DNA of 64,000 nucleotides, taken from assembly GCA_030248215.1 (NCBI GenBank), contig JASANG010003711.1:310001-374000 (forward strand), given 5' to 3'. Position 1 is the first letter of the stretch. Each line of letters starts with the position of its first letter. Under the pieces are notes generated by a model. That model was given only the letters and a program-made list of their open reading frames with translations. It did not search any database and was not told where the DNA came from. The DNA is from Enoplolaimus lenunculus (taxonomy: Eukaryota > Nematoda > Enoplea > Enoplida > Thoracostomopsidae). This document shows, one piece after another, positions 41,670 through 54,400 of the stretch. The position numbers and the translations under genes were made by a program.

Positions 41670-44046
41670 TTATGTTTCGTTGTTTCAGTGACCACCTGAA
41701 AATCAAACACAAAATCATCCGACGCCCCACCGTCACTATTGTTATTGTCATGATCAACCACTTCATTTTTCACCCGTTCATTTCTAGGTTCGGTATTTTT
41801 TGCCGTTTTTGATCCTTCAATCGTTTTTCTTTTCTGTGTTGCGCCAGCTTTCCTTTTTGCTTCACCATGGCGACTGCCACGATCAACATCGCTTGTATCT
41901 TCGTTTACCAGTGAAAATTCAATCTTAAACTGCTTCTTGTTCAAAACTTTGCTACCGGATTTCTTCTGTTTCCACTTGAGTGATTGAAGTTTCCGATGTT
42001 TTTCAGTACGAAAATTTCGTTGTTTAAAACGATTTTTATCCGTAAGCGAAATTCTTCGTTTGACATCTTTTTCACTGCTTGGTTCACACGACCGTGGAGA
42101 TTCAGATGGTGTGGAAATGCGCGGTGACTCACTGTTGGTGCTTAACGATCCCATTCTAGCTAGAATATTAACAACGAAAAACCATGTACGGTACTCCACA
42201 AATATAAAGTGTTTCAGCGTTGCAACTGTCAATCCCAATGACAAAGTAATGTCAATACTTGTTGCTCTACTGTTGAAAAACTGTTTGGTCAACCTCACTT
42301 CAACCGTTTGCAAACGATAAGGTATACAGGGGCATAACGAGTCATGTATATACCGTTATAAAAAGCGAACTTATGAAAAATGTTACTCATTCTAACGTCA
42401 GCAGTGTGATCTTTCAACTTGAAAGCTAGCTAACATCTGTGTCTTAAAAACAAAATAACACATAAATTGATAGTCCGAGTTTCAGGGATCGAAAAAATCT
42501 CGGACCGGGGGCTTGACAAATTAGCGCTTGTCATGTGGAGGTTAAGTCTTTAAAATTGTACATGCCATCGATGCGACCTCACTGATGAAATCGGAGCGTG
42601 TGTGTACTCCGTGAATAACAACCCGTTATCAGCACACAATTTGTTCAAAAATAACATTCTTAACATAAAACCATTAACTACATAAAACAATAAAACCAAG
42701 CAAACCTTGCGTTGAATCTGCGTTCGACATACTATCACAGCTGCTTTTCATACAGTAAGAGTCCGCTGGCGAATCAGCTTGGTTTATGGCATCAATTGAA
42801 ATACGCTCAGTTGTTTCAGGATCAAACACTGTTCCGGTCGCAACAATTGCCGTCAAATCGGAATTGTCTGTTGTGCAGACACCAGCAGCAGAGCCAACAT
42901 TGACTATTTCAAGGCCGTCGGTTTCAATATCTGAATTCAAACAGTATTACAATTTGCAGCTCTGACGGTTATGAGAACCAACATGGCTTTTATTGAAATT
43001 TTAGAGCTAAGTTATCGCTATTTTTATCTTCATTTATCAGACAAACGTTTGAAATCTATTTAGTAAGAAAATATTGATAAAATTTCGTAATTCGTCGGAA
43101 AAGTTATGAGTTCTGTTTAATAAGTTAAACGAATGAAATTCTTTACTGCGAAAAATATATCTTCAAAAACAAATATAATGATACACACGCCCAATCAATG
43201 TTGTGAATTTCAAAAATAGGTTGGGTAAGTTCAAAAATCACCAATCGTTATTACGTGAACAGTACGACAAAGACAGCAAAAAAGAGCCCACGAGTTTGAG
43301 TTAAAGCATTTCAATGAAAAATACAATCAAAACAACGCTTACATGCAAGTTGATTTTTATCGTCAATAATTTCAATATAACCCGACATCGGTGCAGTGTC
43401 TTCATTTTCAATCTCCATATCGACAGGTTCAACCACAAGAGATTCCTCGACATTACTTTCTTCGTTGACCGATGAAACTTCGCCATCAATATTTAGTTCC
43501 TGGAAACGACAATAGCGCGTTTTACGAGCATGACAAAAACACAACTAAAGTCCCGAGTTGAAAATTAAAACATTTAATGCAGAAAAATTGGCAGGCTTTT
43601 AAGCAGCCGTGTGTGTCCTAGACTCTTGGTTGTCTATCAAAGATCAGATTCGTTACGGAACCTATTGTCCTTTCGCTATGGGATTATATCCTGCTGCGTT
43701 CCTGTTTGACACCGTAGAAAAACCAGTTCCATCATCCCTACAGGCATGCCACATGCTCAAATTAGCCAAAGCATAGTTCAACGTCAAAAAGCAGTAAATA
43801 GTTTCATAGCAGTGTATAGTTGCCTAAACCGCTGGCATCAACGCTTGCTAACTCCGTTCGGCACCTGATTTTGATGTTTTCTGTCATAATCTTCTTGATC
43901 AATGTACGAAACTTGGCGTTCAGCAGAAGGAATGGAATCGCCAGCGCTGAGTCTGTTTGACCCGTTTCGACCGCGACTACCTTTTGAAGTACCTGGAGCG
44001 TCAACTGCATTTAAGCAATCATCCACACCAGTCGACACGTTTGCAT
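41670..44046 (-). CDS. Unrecognised basic protein, incomplete at both ends
   Basis: Four minus-strand exons fit together in phase: 44046-43865, 43499-43343, 42930-42706, 42159-41670 (junction phases 0, 1, 1, open at both ends; 1054 coding bases). The first two encode polar and acidic sequence (LNIDGEVSSVNEESNVEES), the third a Ser/Thr- and Asp-rich stretch, and the last a Ser/Pro-rich part (TNSESPRISTPSESPR) followed by a strongly basic part (KNRFKQRNFRTEKHRK, then KWKQKKSG and KRKAGATQKRK). This composition suggests a nuclear or nucleic-acid-binding protein with phosphorylation sites, but I recognise no domain. Sites such as TTTCCAG, TATTCAG and AAGTAAGT support the exons. The start exon upstream of 44046 and the end beyond 41670 were not found; a cut-off at the stop near 41666 is also possible. 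Confidence 0.5.
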
Positions 44047-47000
44047 CTGAATATATAACAGATATAACGCATACTACAGCGACAGATAGGATCGATTTCT
44101 TTAACTAGTTGAAGTTAAAATTTACACCACCGAATTATCACAGCTGAATTATTGGATACGGATAATTCAAGATGGGCCGCTGAGGTCAAAGAATTACACA
44201 GTTTCAAGACTGGACAAGATTGTTTCAAATCATCTCCTATGTAGAATACTTAACTGATTTTCTCATACTCAATTAAATTGACCAAAACTTTACACACGAG
44301 TAAGTTCGTCACTCGTTTCGGACAACTAAATACGGCTTCAAAAACCAAAGTGGCGTCCAGCGTGGTTTGGCAACGTACGTGAATTGCATCATGCCACTGC
44401 TGCATTAGGGCCGTCCGGCGCCGCACTACCAGTATAGCGCTCCCCTAACGAAAAATGTTCACGTAATCCTTATTTTCTGATGCTGACGGACGGTTTATTT
44501 CGACTCATCAGTTTTGCACGAACCCCATAGTGCAATATATAGCGATATACAAGTGTGCATTATAACATCGCGTTGCCAATGTATATTACCAAATTTATTC
44601 TATGACAAAATTTAAATTAAGATACCCAAACAATATTCGTTTGTGTTTCCACAAATTATTCGTTTTAGAAAAGTACACGAAAAAATTTATTTTCATTCAG
44701 ATAAAAATATCACAAATTTTACGCACAAATACATACTACACAATATATATATGTATATATTTAGTATAGTTTAATTTATATTTAAGCTGTTGGTAGTTAT
44801 AATATTTTTCAATCCTAACCCAAACTTAAAACAACGCAACTACCAAATACATTTGGACTGAAAACGCATCATATAAATAATGGAAAAAGTGCCATTTTAA
44901 AACAAATCTGCTTATCCGGTTCTTTATATTTGCGCCCTAACCTGAATCATGTAAACGGGTTGGGACATGGGGTTAAACCTCTCAAAATCTGTGAAAAACC
45001 AGGGCATAAACTACTGCAAACTTTGCCTGAATTAATCCCGTTCCGTTATGAGATTTTGATTGAGCAACTGATCCTTTTAACCAATCACAATTAAGCACAA
45101 ATCTGTACATTTCTTTCATTTCACTGTATTTAAAGTATCTCAACAAATCAAAATATAACTGATGACTTCTCAGTTACCGATTCTATTTCAATAGTTATAT
45201 AAATTTAGGCGTTCCAAAATAATCATTCATCAACACATCAAACAGAAACGCTGACAGAATTAGCATATTCACTGTAAGCGACCTTTCAACTTCATTAGTT
45301 CAATTATATCCTGCCCCTCAATGTCAACTATAGCAATTCCTATATATAGCCGGTCACACCATACCTCCGTAAGCGAGGCTATTACATACGTAGGTATACC
45401 AAAATTAGCAACACCAAAAATTTTGTTTTGAACACAAAAAGTAAACAAACTCACAAAGTAGTCAATTTCAAATTTCCATTATCCCCGTATTCAATTTCAA
45501 CGATAATTCAACTCGACCACACAGTTTTCAATTTTAGCTTGGTCGACTTAGCATCACGACTTTCGCAAATAAATCTATATAGTTTGTTTCGTAAATAAAT
45601 AATCGCATATTTATTGTTTCTTTTTCTTTGAGGTTGAGCGATACAGCGAAAAAAATTCAGTATACACGCATGTGGTGAACCGAACCGCAAAATTTCTGAC
45701 CGCAACATCTTTGGGGGCAGACATCGTAAGAGCAGATCAAAAAATCGAACTATTTACAAATTCAAAATATCGTTGTGAAATGATTCAGGGGAGGAAATGA
45801 GTAGCGCAAATACGAGAATTATCAAATTTGGACCATTTTTGGGCAAACACCGGCTAGCGGAATTACCGAAAAGATGTGCAGTTATTATCAACTGCATGGC
45901 CTACGTTGACGACTGTTTGCTCATCGTTGCTACTGTATCAACGTTGAAGAAGCTGTTTTGCTACTTAATATACAACACAATAAGCTATTATTAGTATAAT
46001 ACTAATAGCGATTAGTTTTGAACCGGACCCCATACGTGTTTGCCTAGACTCACAGCCACATCGCGAGAATTACGAATAAAATACCGACACTCAAAATAGA
46101 AAACATCAGTTCAGACTTTCTCACATATCTATTACGTAGTATTACATTATTGAAGCAGTTTTTACAGCTTTTTCTAGCCGTTTCAAGATCAAAATATGAA
46201 CAGAAACGATTTTTTTGAAAATTTACATTTCTATTTGTTTTTTTCAAGCATGTATCAAAGATCACAGTAAGTGATACACGTTTGCTTTAGTGAGGTCTAT
46301 TTTCATTGAACTAATGGGCCCATGCTAATTATAGGAACATGCAAACTAAAAGAAAAACATGTAAACCGAGACTGTAACGCTTACGTTTATGCTTAGAATT
46401 ATGTTTAGTTTACGCTTAGGTTTAGGCTCAGCGAGCAGGCCTCTTGAATTAGCACGGGCCGTGTCACGCAATCTTATCGTATACTCCAACTTCGTAAATT
46501 TCAAACTGCTATAAAAACAGAGTACCGACTTTATTTTTAATACTCAGACAATTTAGCGTACATTATCAACGAGCTAAGAACAAGAAAAGTTGGTCGTCTT
46601 AACGATTTCGTAAGAGTTTGCGGCTGTCAAATGTCATACTATTTTCTATTATTGAATCTTTTTGTTCGCTGCCCCAGACATCCAGTTCAGTTGTTTTTTA
46701 CTTTATCAAGAAAGCAACTTTAAACTTATTTAAATAGCAATTTTTGCATTTCGACTACGTACGTAACGCCATACTGCCTGTTTCACACAATAATCTTTCA
46801 ACATTGCTCGTTACGTTTGCAGCTGCATTCAGTGCCAAATTTATGCGAAACCATGTCAAAAATTAGGTACTAAAAACTCTCTACACAAAGTTTTCAACGA
46901 CAAATGTTTACAAAAAGTTCCGATTTTTTTCTGCTCAAAAATTTATTTCAATTTACAAGCACCGCTACAGTAGCAGAGCGTAGAGTTCTCAACGGTTAGC

Positions 47001-48499
47001 AAGAGCATAGATTTTTAATCACCAAAACAGAAAAAACAATGCAATATTCAAGCAAAAAATCCGTTGTAATGACTAGAAATACTATAAAATTAACTAAAAC
47101 AAGCAAAAAAATAAACTGAAAACTTTCGACAACAGCACAAGTTTCTAAATTCCACTTTTGCTGTCTTTAGCATTAATTTTGACTAAAAGCGCTCTGTCTC
47201 TGCTTGTGTGTTTAGGAAAATTCGCCGGCAAAACGTCTGCGGACACTAATGTTAGACGCGGGTTGCTGGATTTCAGTAATTAAAATTTCAACTGAAACTT
47301 AAACTTTTTAATGATGCATAATTAAAAGATGTCAAATTTTGATTCAAAGCAAGAGTATGTGACTTATATCCTCTCTGTGTTGCTACTGTAGTGATGCGAA
47401 TAAAAAAATGAAGACTATTTCGCGTTTTCAGGAGCCCAAGGTATCCCTCCCGCTATTCGGATCCGGACTGTTATTTTTCAATTCAGATCCAGCTAATTGG
47501 ACTACACACCTGCAACGTTTTGCCAGCCATTTTCTATTGTTTAAGTTCATTATTTTAGAAATATACTTTTAATTCTTGAGTATGCTGCTACGATTAGATT
47601 GCAAGCAACATTATTACTTTGAGTATTGATTAAAATGCTTTACGAAACTTTAGCCCAGTCCAGGAAACAGTGCAAGGCTATAGGCAGGCGCAATAGAAAT
47701 TTACGGGTCAATTCCTTTTGAATTTCTGTCCATGAGTTTTGGTAATTTGTCCAGCTGGAAAGACGTCGAAATTTTTACAAAACGCAACCCTCAAATTCAA
47801 AATCGTGGGAACGCCCATGGTAACAAGAATGACATCACGAGTTGCAAGCTGTTGCTTAAGCGTACAGACCGGAACGCTAAACCACACTGTAGGAATGTAC
47901 GATCGTTTTATTAAAAAGCATTTACAAAAGCTCGCATTTTGCATTTTAATAACTTTAACTACTTTTTGCATTTTCAGTGTTGAGTTGAGCTTAGCAGCCG
48001 TAACTCCAACTTCTAAGGAAACAACAAACTTCGTGTTTCAAAACATTCCAGTAGGTAGCAATCAGCGGCACACCTTTATCACACTCTTACACCGGACCCC
48101 TACTCGCATTTAAAAATGCGATGCGCCCCGAAATTTTTCCTGCAACACCTCCCTTCGAATTTGTCTTGGACCTTCACGAATATTGACCCACCCTCTCCCC
48201 ATGCAAAAAAATTCCTGGTTACACCTGTGTAACTTCGGCTATGAACCTCAACGAGTATGAAACTGCGAAAATAGCTTGCAGGTCCCAAATACATTGTATG
48301 ATTAAAATATATACTAATGAAAATATCTCTACGTTACATGAAACAATACTATATTTTTTTATGAATTAACAAGCGAATCAGGAGTCTAATCCGCTGAAAC
48401 ATTTTGACCAACAAGAAATCCCTGATTAACAAAGATACGTACTCTTCCTAGAGTAGCAATTTCCAGGATTTATGGTGGTTATCAGTGAATCATCGACAT
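44047..48499. other. Intergenic region, 4.4 kb
   Basis: No gene that I can support. A TAGTGACC-type end lies near 47386, a degenerate TTAGGC stretch near 46378-46435, and a GC-rich repeat around 44400-44510. The 5' exon of the minus-strand gene ending at 44046 should lie here or further up, but no phase-1 exon was convincing. Confidence 0.4.
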
Positions 48500-51400
48500 A
48501 TGATCATAGAAACAACTGCACGCATTACTGAAACCAAAGTAGTGTTTCGGTTTGTACCGTTGATATGTTTGCTGTTATTAATTAATCCAATCTCGCTCAG
48601 ACAAATCCAGTACTTGAGTAAGTCACTTTGTTTATTGCAAGTGTACTTATTTGTGATTTATTTTAATGTGGTTAAGGACGTTAACGATACACACATCACA
48701 AGGGTTAGGCGTCCTGGATTTAACACATCAACATTCGCAGAACGGAAACAAGACGTTATGGAACAACGAAAGGATCAATGCAAAAAACATTTCAAAATTC
48801 GATCATTGTTCGGCAAACGCTGGCTGGACGGGAATAACTAAAATAAACTCCAACGCAAGATGATCCACTGGAAACCGTGTTGCGGTTGCGCAATAGTCTT
48901 TTTTGGCCGCGCGGTACAAATAAAAATAATTTTTACATGCGATGCATAGCGGCACGCAGCGTCACGCCGTCACGGCGCGCTGTCAAAACGCACTTTTGAT
49001 GTGCCGCACGCAGGTACCGACTCAACAACCAAACTCTCAGCGTTTGCTTATCTGACATTCACACCATAAGGTCACTATCGCTTTCGCATGGTTACGTCAT
49101 AGTTAATTCACTTATTTCAGCAACAATTACAACCACACGATCAAAACGTGACAGTGGAGTGCGTGCATGGATTCTGCAAGTTCCGTCAAACAATGTTGAT
49201 GGGTATATTACGGGTACAGGTTGCGGATCTTCGCTGCACTGCAATCGGTGAGTTATAACACATAAACACAAGGGTGTAATTTCGTATCCTAGCATTATAT
49301 CAGCGAAGGTACGAAGCTTGACGCGCTGAGTTTGTTGTAAATTTTGGGATGGTCATAAAACCTCTACTGATTATTCCAAGACCAAATTTCAATTTCGGAA
49401 AAAATCGAACCTGTTATTAATTTTAGCTCCATGACTTGTGAACCGATTTTCTGGCCGCAATCCAGTCAGCGCCACAGGCTGTTGTAAAACGAACCAATAA
49501 ATTTATTGAAGTTTCAGAGGAACGATATGTACGGCCGGCAAGTGTTCATGCCCGTACGGCTCAATTGCGACACCAACATCGTGTTTACCAACAGCGTATC
49601 CAGGTCAGCCGTGTTTGCAAGGTAAGTCGTAAGTAACAGAACCACTATATATTATTTGCATTAGAGATGTCCCAGGCCGGGTGCAACCGGAATTACAATT
49701 TACCGGAAACGGAACCCGAATTTGGGTAAAATTAGCGGAAACGGCACGGGAAAATGAAAAATACATGCCACCAAAAAATTAATTTTAGTTTTCTTTTTTG
49801 CAATATTATTGGTGAAATAACCCTTGAAGAGAGTTATTCACTTTATTTGCTGTATTTTAGATTTTCATAATCCATGGAAGCGAAATGTGCCTTCGATATT
49901 TTATTTTCGGCGATTGGCAAGCGTTGTATACTATACTAATAAAATTTATTTAATTTTTATCGTCATTTTTAGTAAAATATCTTAATTTCCATCAACCAAA
50001 TTTTATTACCGGAATTTTTAATTCCGACAAAAATTTACCCGAACCGAAAGGTGAAAAAATGCCGGAACCGGAATTCCGGTTGGACCCTTGTCCGGGACAA
50101 AGATTTTTACCAGGACCGGAGCCGGGTCCAGCAAATTACACTAAACATCAAATTGTACGTATCTTTTACGTAAGCAATAAAGCATATAAATACCTCGGAG
50201 TATGGTGGCGTCTTTATGATATCACAACACGCGACATTTTGCCTTGCGAAGAATAAGTTACGTACTGCAGTACTGTTGTAGTGTTTAAAATGAAGCTTGC
50301 ACAACAGCAGCAGCAACGTTAGGCTAAGCGGTGAAACCGTTTTATCTGGTTTCGTCCGCGGTACCGCGGCCCGGCCCCGGGACATCTCTAATTCGCATCA
50401 ACCGATGACACAAAAACTGCACACATGATAAATATCGGATATACAGCCAAACAGTCGGGCCCGCATCCAAAGGAGGGCCAGGAGGGCTCTGCCCCCTCTG
50501 GAAAAATTTTGGCCCCCCTCTAGAAGACTTTCAATCTTGCTTGCAAGTCACTGAAAGCCTTTAAATGCCCCTGCTGAAATTTTTTTAGCCCCCACCCTAG
50601 CAAGGTGGGCTGGCTACGGGCCTGCAAATAGTATCGTATCAGCGAAAACAGATAAGAATAATGTCAAGGCAAGTTCTTCACCACCCAGGAGGAGAAACTG
50701 GGGATGCGAAATGTGGTTTGCTGGGGCGAAACGTAAATGTTTCCTACATTTACCATTTGTTTCTGCGCTGCGTACTCGTTAGATACGTATCACACCAACA
50801 ATTGGTGCCCGACGTTATACCTAGCATGAATTATACTTTACTATCGCGCAAACTGTCAATCGTTTCTCTGTTTGCAGAGTGTATAAAATGCGGAGCGGAG
50901 TCAAAAGACGGACGGATCGGAGTGGGGACACTCGGATGTTGGTGGAGAAGCTGGACAGGGATGGGATGGGATGTGCTGCTGAAAACCGAAACTAAAGACC
51001 GAGACCAGCAAACTGAGACCGACACTAAAAATTCTCGGTCTCGGTTTTATTGTCATAAGGAATGATTTATTTACAGTTTACAATTGAACAAAATTCAATA
51101 AAACAAGACAAAAGACAATTTTCAAATTTATTTGGTCATTTGATTTTCGAGTTTGGGTCTCGGTTAGAAACCTACCGAAACTCAGTTTGAAACCTACCGA
51201 AACTCAGTTTGAAACCTACCCAAACTCAAACAAACGAGACCGAGTTCGAGCCCAACTAAATATGGAGACCGCCCATCCCTGGCCCTCGAGATACCCAGAA
51301 AACCGTAGACGCATAATGGTCAACGTGTGCACAATGCGTTAATCGCTGAGTGTGCCCACTGTTAGTTATAACCTTTCGCAGTTGTAGACCAGCAATGCAC

Positions 51401-54400
51401 ACACGGCAGTTCGCTATGTCAGCATGGTTCGTGTAGTTGTCCATCGGGGTATTACTTGGTCTCAAATCAATGCATTAAAGTTACATATCTAACGTCTGTG
51501 GGTCCTGGCGGTGCGTGCAGCGTCAGCACTCAGTGCATTGGCGGATCTTTGTGTGTTAGTGGAGTAAGTCACATTAGTATAAATAAAGTGAAATCAACGA
51601 GTGAACGCCACTGGCGGATCTAAGACGCGATGGGTACCCAGGCCTAGACTACCATTTTGAATTACGGTTTAGCGTTAAAATTGCGCTTGGCTTGTTTCTC
51701 ACTTCGCTCGCAAGTTTTGCCCACTATTACGTATATCTCGCGCTCTGTCTTTCAGATTAAACTATGCGCAAATTTAATCTTGCACCCAAGCGTGAATATA
51801 GAGATTCTTAACTGAAATTTTGTCTAAAGAGCAAAAATTTTTCTACTCGCACGCATGGCTCACCAATCTTACCGGTGGCACTAGCTACCCGACCCCCTAG
51901 CGGCCAGACGAGGAGTAAACAAGACACTGTATGTATTTTTAACATAAAACGATAAAACGTCCAGAATCCTCGCACCAATACAGATATAATTCTAAAGAAG
52001 TTTCACTAATGTTTAACCGAAAATTTGAGATAAATGACATCGCGACGAATTAAACACACACAAAACGTCTTATGTTTGTGTTTGATTTTTATGTTTTAGA
52101 TTTGCTATTGTCCAGCGGGTACAATAATTCAACACGGCGTCTGCACAAGTTTGCAAACAAAATATGGGTATAAACATAACATTATTCCAACGCATATCTC
52201 ACATCATACTGTTGGTAATATAGGTAAGCCAATCGGTTCAAGTACCAAATATGTCAACCATCAAACCAAATATGTCAACTATCCAACCAAATATATCACA
52301 GCAGAACCAACATGCACTTGTAGCCAGTTAAACGAGACAGTGATAGCCAAATAATTTCACAAGCGACATTCGAGGATTCCACACGAATTTGCAACCACGC
52401 ACAAAATGCTATCCAGAGGCCGAAATTTGTCTAGAAATCGCTGGGTCCTTCTAGTGCTTTTCTGACCGGAAAGCAAAGTAGACATCCGCGTACGTTAACT
52501 AGACACCAAAGATTGTCAGTTTATATTTGTGTGGAGGCAACGAAATTGCAATGGGTGGTTATTTATGCGCCAAGGCATAATTTACACATACATGCCAGGG
52601 TGGCAACGAAGGCTCGGATTCGGATACGGCAAAAATTTTATGGTCCAGATTCCGTTGCGAAAAAGCCGAATCCAACAATAATTGGCAACATGTTTTTTCA
52701 TTTTTAAACAATGAAAATATCAAATAACTTGTTACATAAATCAATATTTTTTGATTCAAGTCACAAACCTCAGAACTCAATTCGGGCACGAAATATATTA
52801 ACGTTTAACAGTTACGCGGCTGGCATTGAGTTAATATTCTGAAACAAATTATACATATATCTGAAATTTGCAACATGCACGTTTCGGATTCGGCAACTTA
52901 GTAATGGATTCTGATTCGGTCAAATCGTGGATTCGGCGCCACCCTATTGTTTAGCGCTGCCACTAAAGTAGTAATTTAATAGAAGACAAATCCTTCGCAC
53001 TAATTGTTTTCCTAAGCCTAAGCCTTTTTAATGAATCCAGCTATGTATGCCTCGGTGTTCGCTACTGTGGGGCTGGGCAATCGCTGGATCGCTACGCTGT
53101 GGGGGCATCAAACTGGAGGTTTCGGTTCGCAACCGGGTGGAACAATAAAGCGTCAGTTGCATTGGCCAGTGTTTAGCTACGCGTACAACTCAAATATCTA
53201 CACACCACGAGAATTTAAGAAACAAAAATTTTGACCGGACATTCAACTCTTGAGTGCGTGGGGCTTAAAACCAAGGAGAAAATTTTAAGTTGTGGGACGC
53301 TTGGTAAGTGAAGGCACCTCACCCCGCGGGGCGGGGGTGAATTATTTACTTTGTTGGTACATATTAAAAACATCTATCAATTAATTGTACACATGAAAAT
53401 TACAATACTACATATTTAGTGCCTTGCATCAGTGGCCAACAGTAGGACATCGCCAACTTAATTCATAAATTACTTTAGGAAGTTCATGTACTGGCGGAAA
53501 TATTTGCAGCGGTGGCGCTTACTGCTACGCAGGTCTATGTATGTGCCCAAGCACAGTTGTGAGCCACAATGGACTATGCGTCGACACAGGAAACGTCGGC
53601 GGAATTGTGCCACATCACGGAAGTTATATTCCTGCCCCAGTTGTTCAACCGTATCCTTACCCGGCAATTCCACACACGGTGACATTGCAGCCGGCATCAG
53701 TAACAACTGAATGCTTTCCGGATTTAGCTTGCGCGATTACTGCGGAGGTAAGTAGAAATTTCAATTTCAAAAGAGGAAATTTTAAGTATTAACTAGTATC
53801 GGCGTTGGTCTTAAAACCACGTTTGGCTTAATTCCTCAAAATTTTGCCTCAATTTTTAAGTGACCGAAAAGAGAAACATATTTAAATTTAAAACGGAATA
53901 ACATGAAATATTTTATCCAAAACTCACGTGCAAACACCGGACAAACTGCTTGTTTACTTCAAGTCCGTTAAACATAAGGCGCTACCGCAGCGAACACTGC
54001 ATGGTAATAGAACGCCGCAGGCGACTACAATTATAACAGTTGCCACTAGCCAGCGGATGCGAAATTTGTAGCTTGGCGTCGCAGTTTTAATCGAGTGTTG
54101 TCAACCAACTGCACGAACATGGGTGATGACCATTATTGCATTAACATTTAAGAATATTTGAGTAATTTATGCATTTTCTAGTGCCCAATCGGCGCATACT
54201 GCGTCAAAACTCGCTGTTGTTGTGCCCGTGGTACTATTCGCTCCTCAAGTAATTGTATTCAACCAGCCCCTGGATCCGCAACCATGATATCGGCAATGAC
54301 TACCACAACAACTATGGCGACTACAGCCGCAACAACAGCAGCGACCGAGTCACAAACAACTACAGCAACAGATGAAGCGACGCAACAAGAAACTACAACT

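Noticed and set aside
45797-45994. A 65-codon frame with a YVDD box, as in reverse transcriptases
   Set aside because: Only this one short box is seen, with no other conserved block on either side; too little to call a retroelement.
47708-47971. Overlapping frames of 87 (-) and 124 (+) codons
   Set aside because: Neither has a family I know, splice partners or clear coding bias; they overlap each other.
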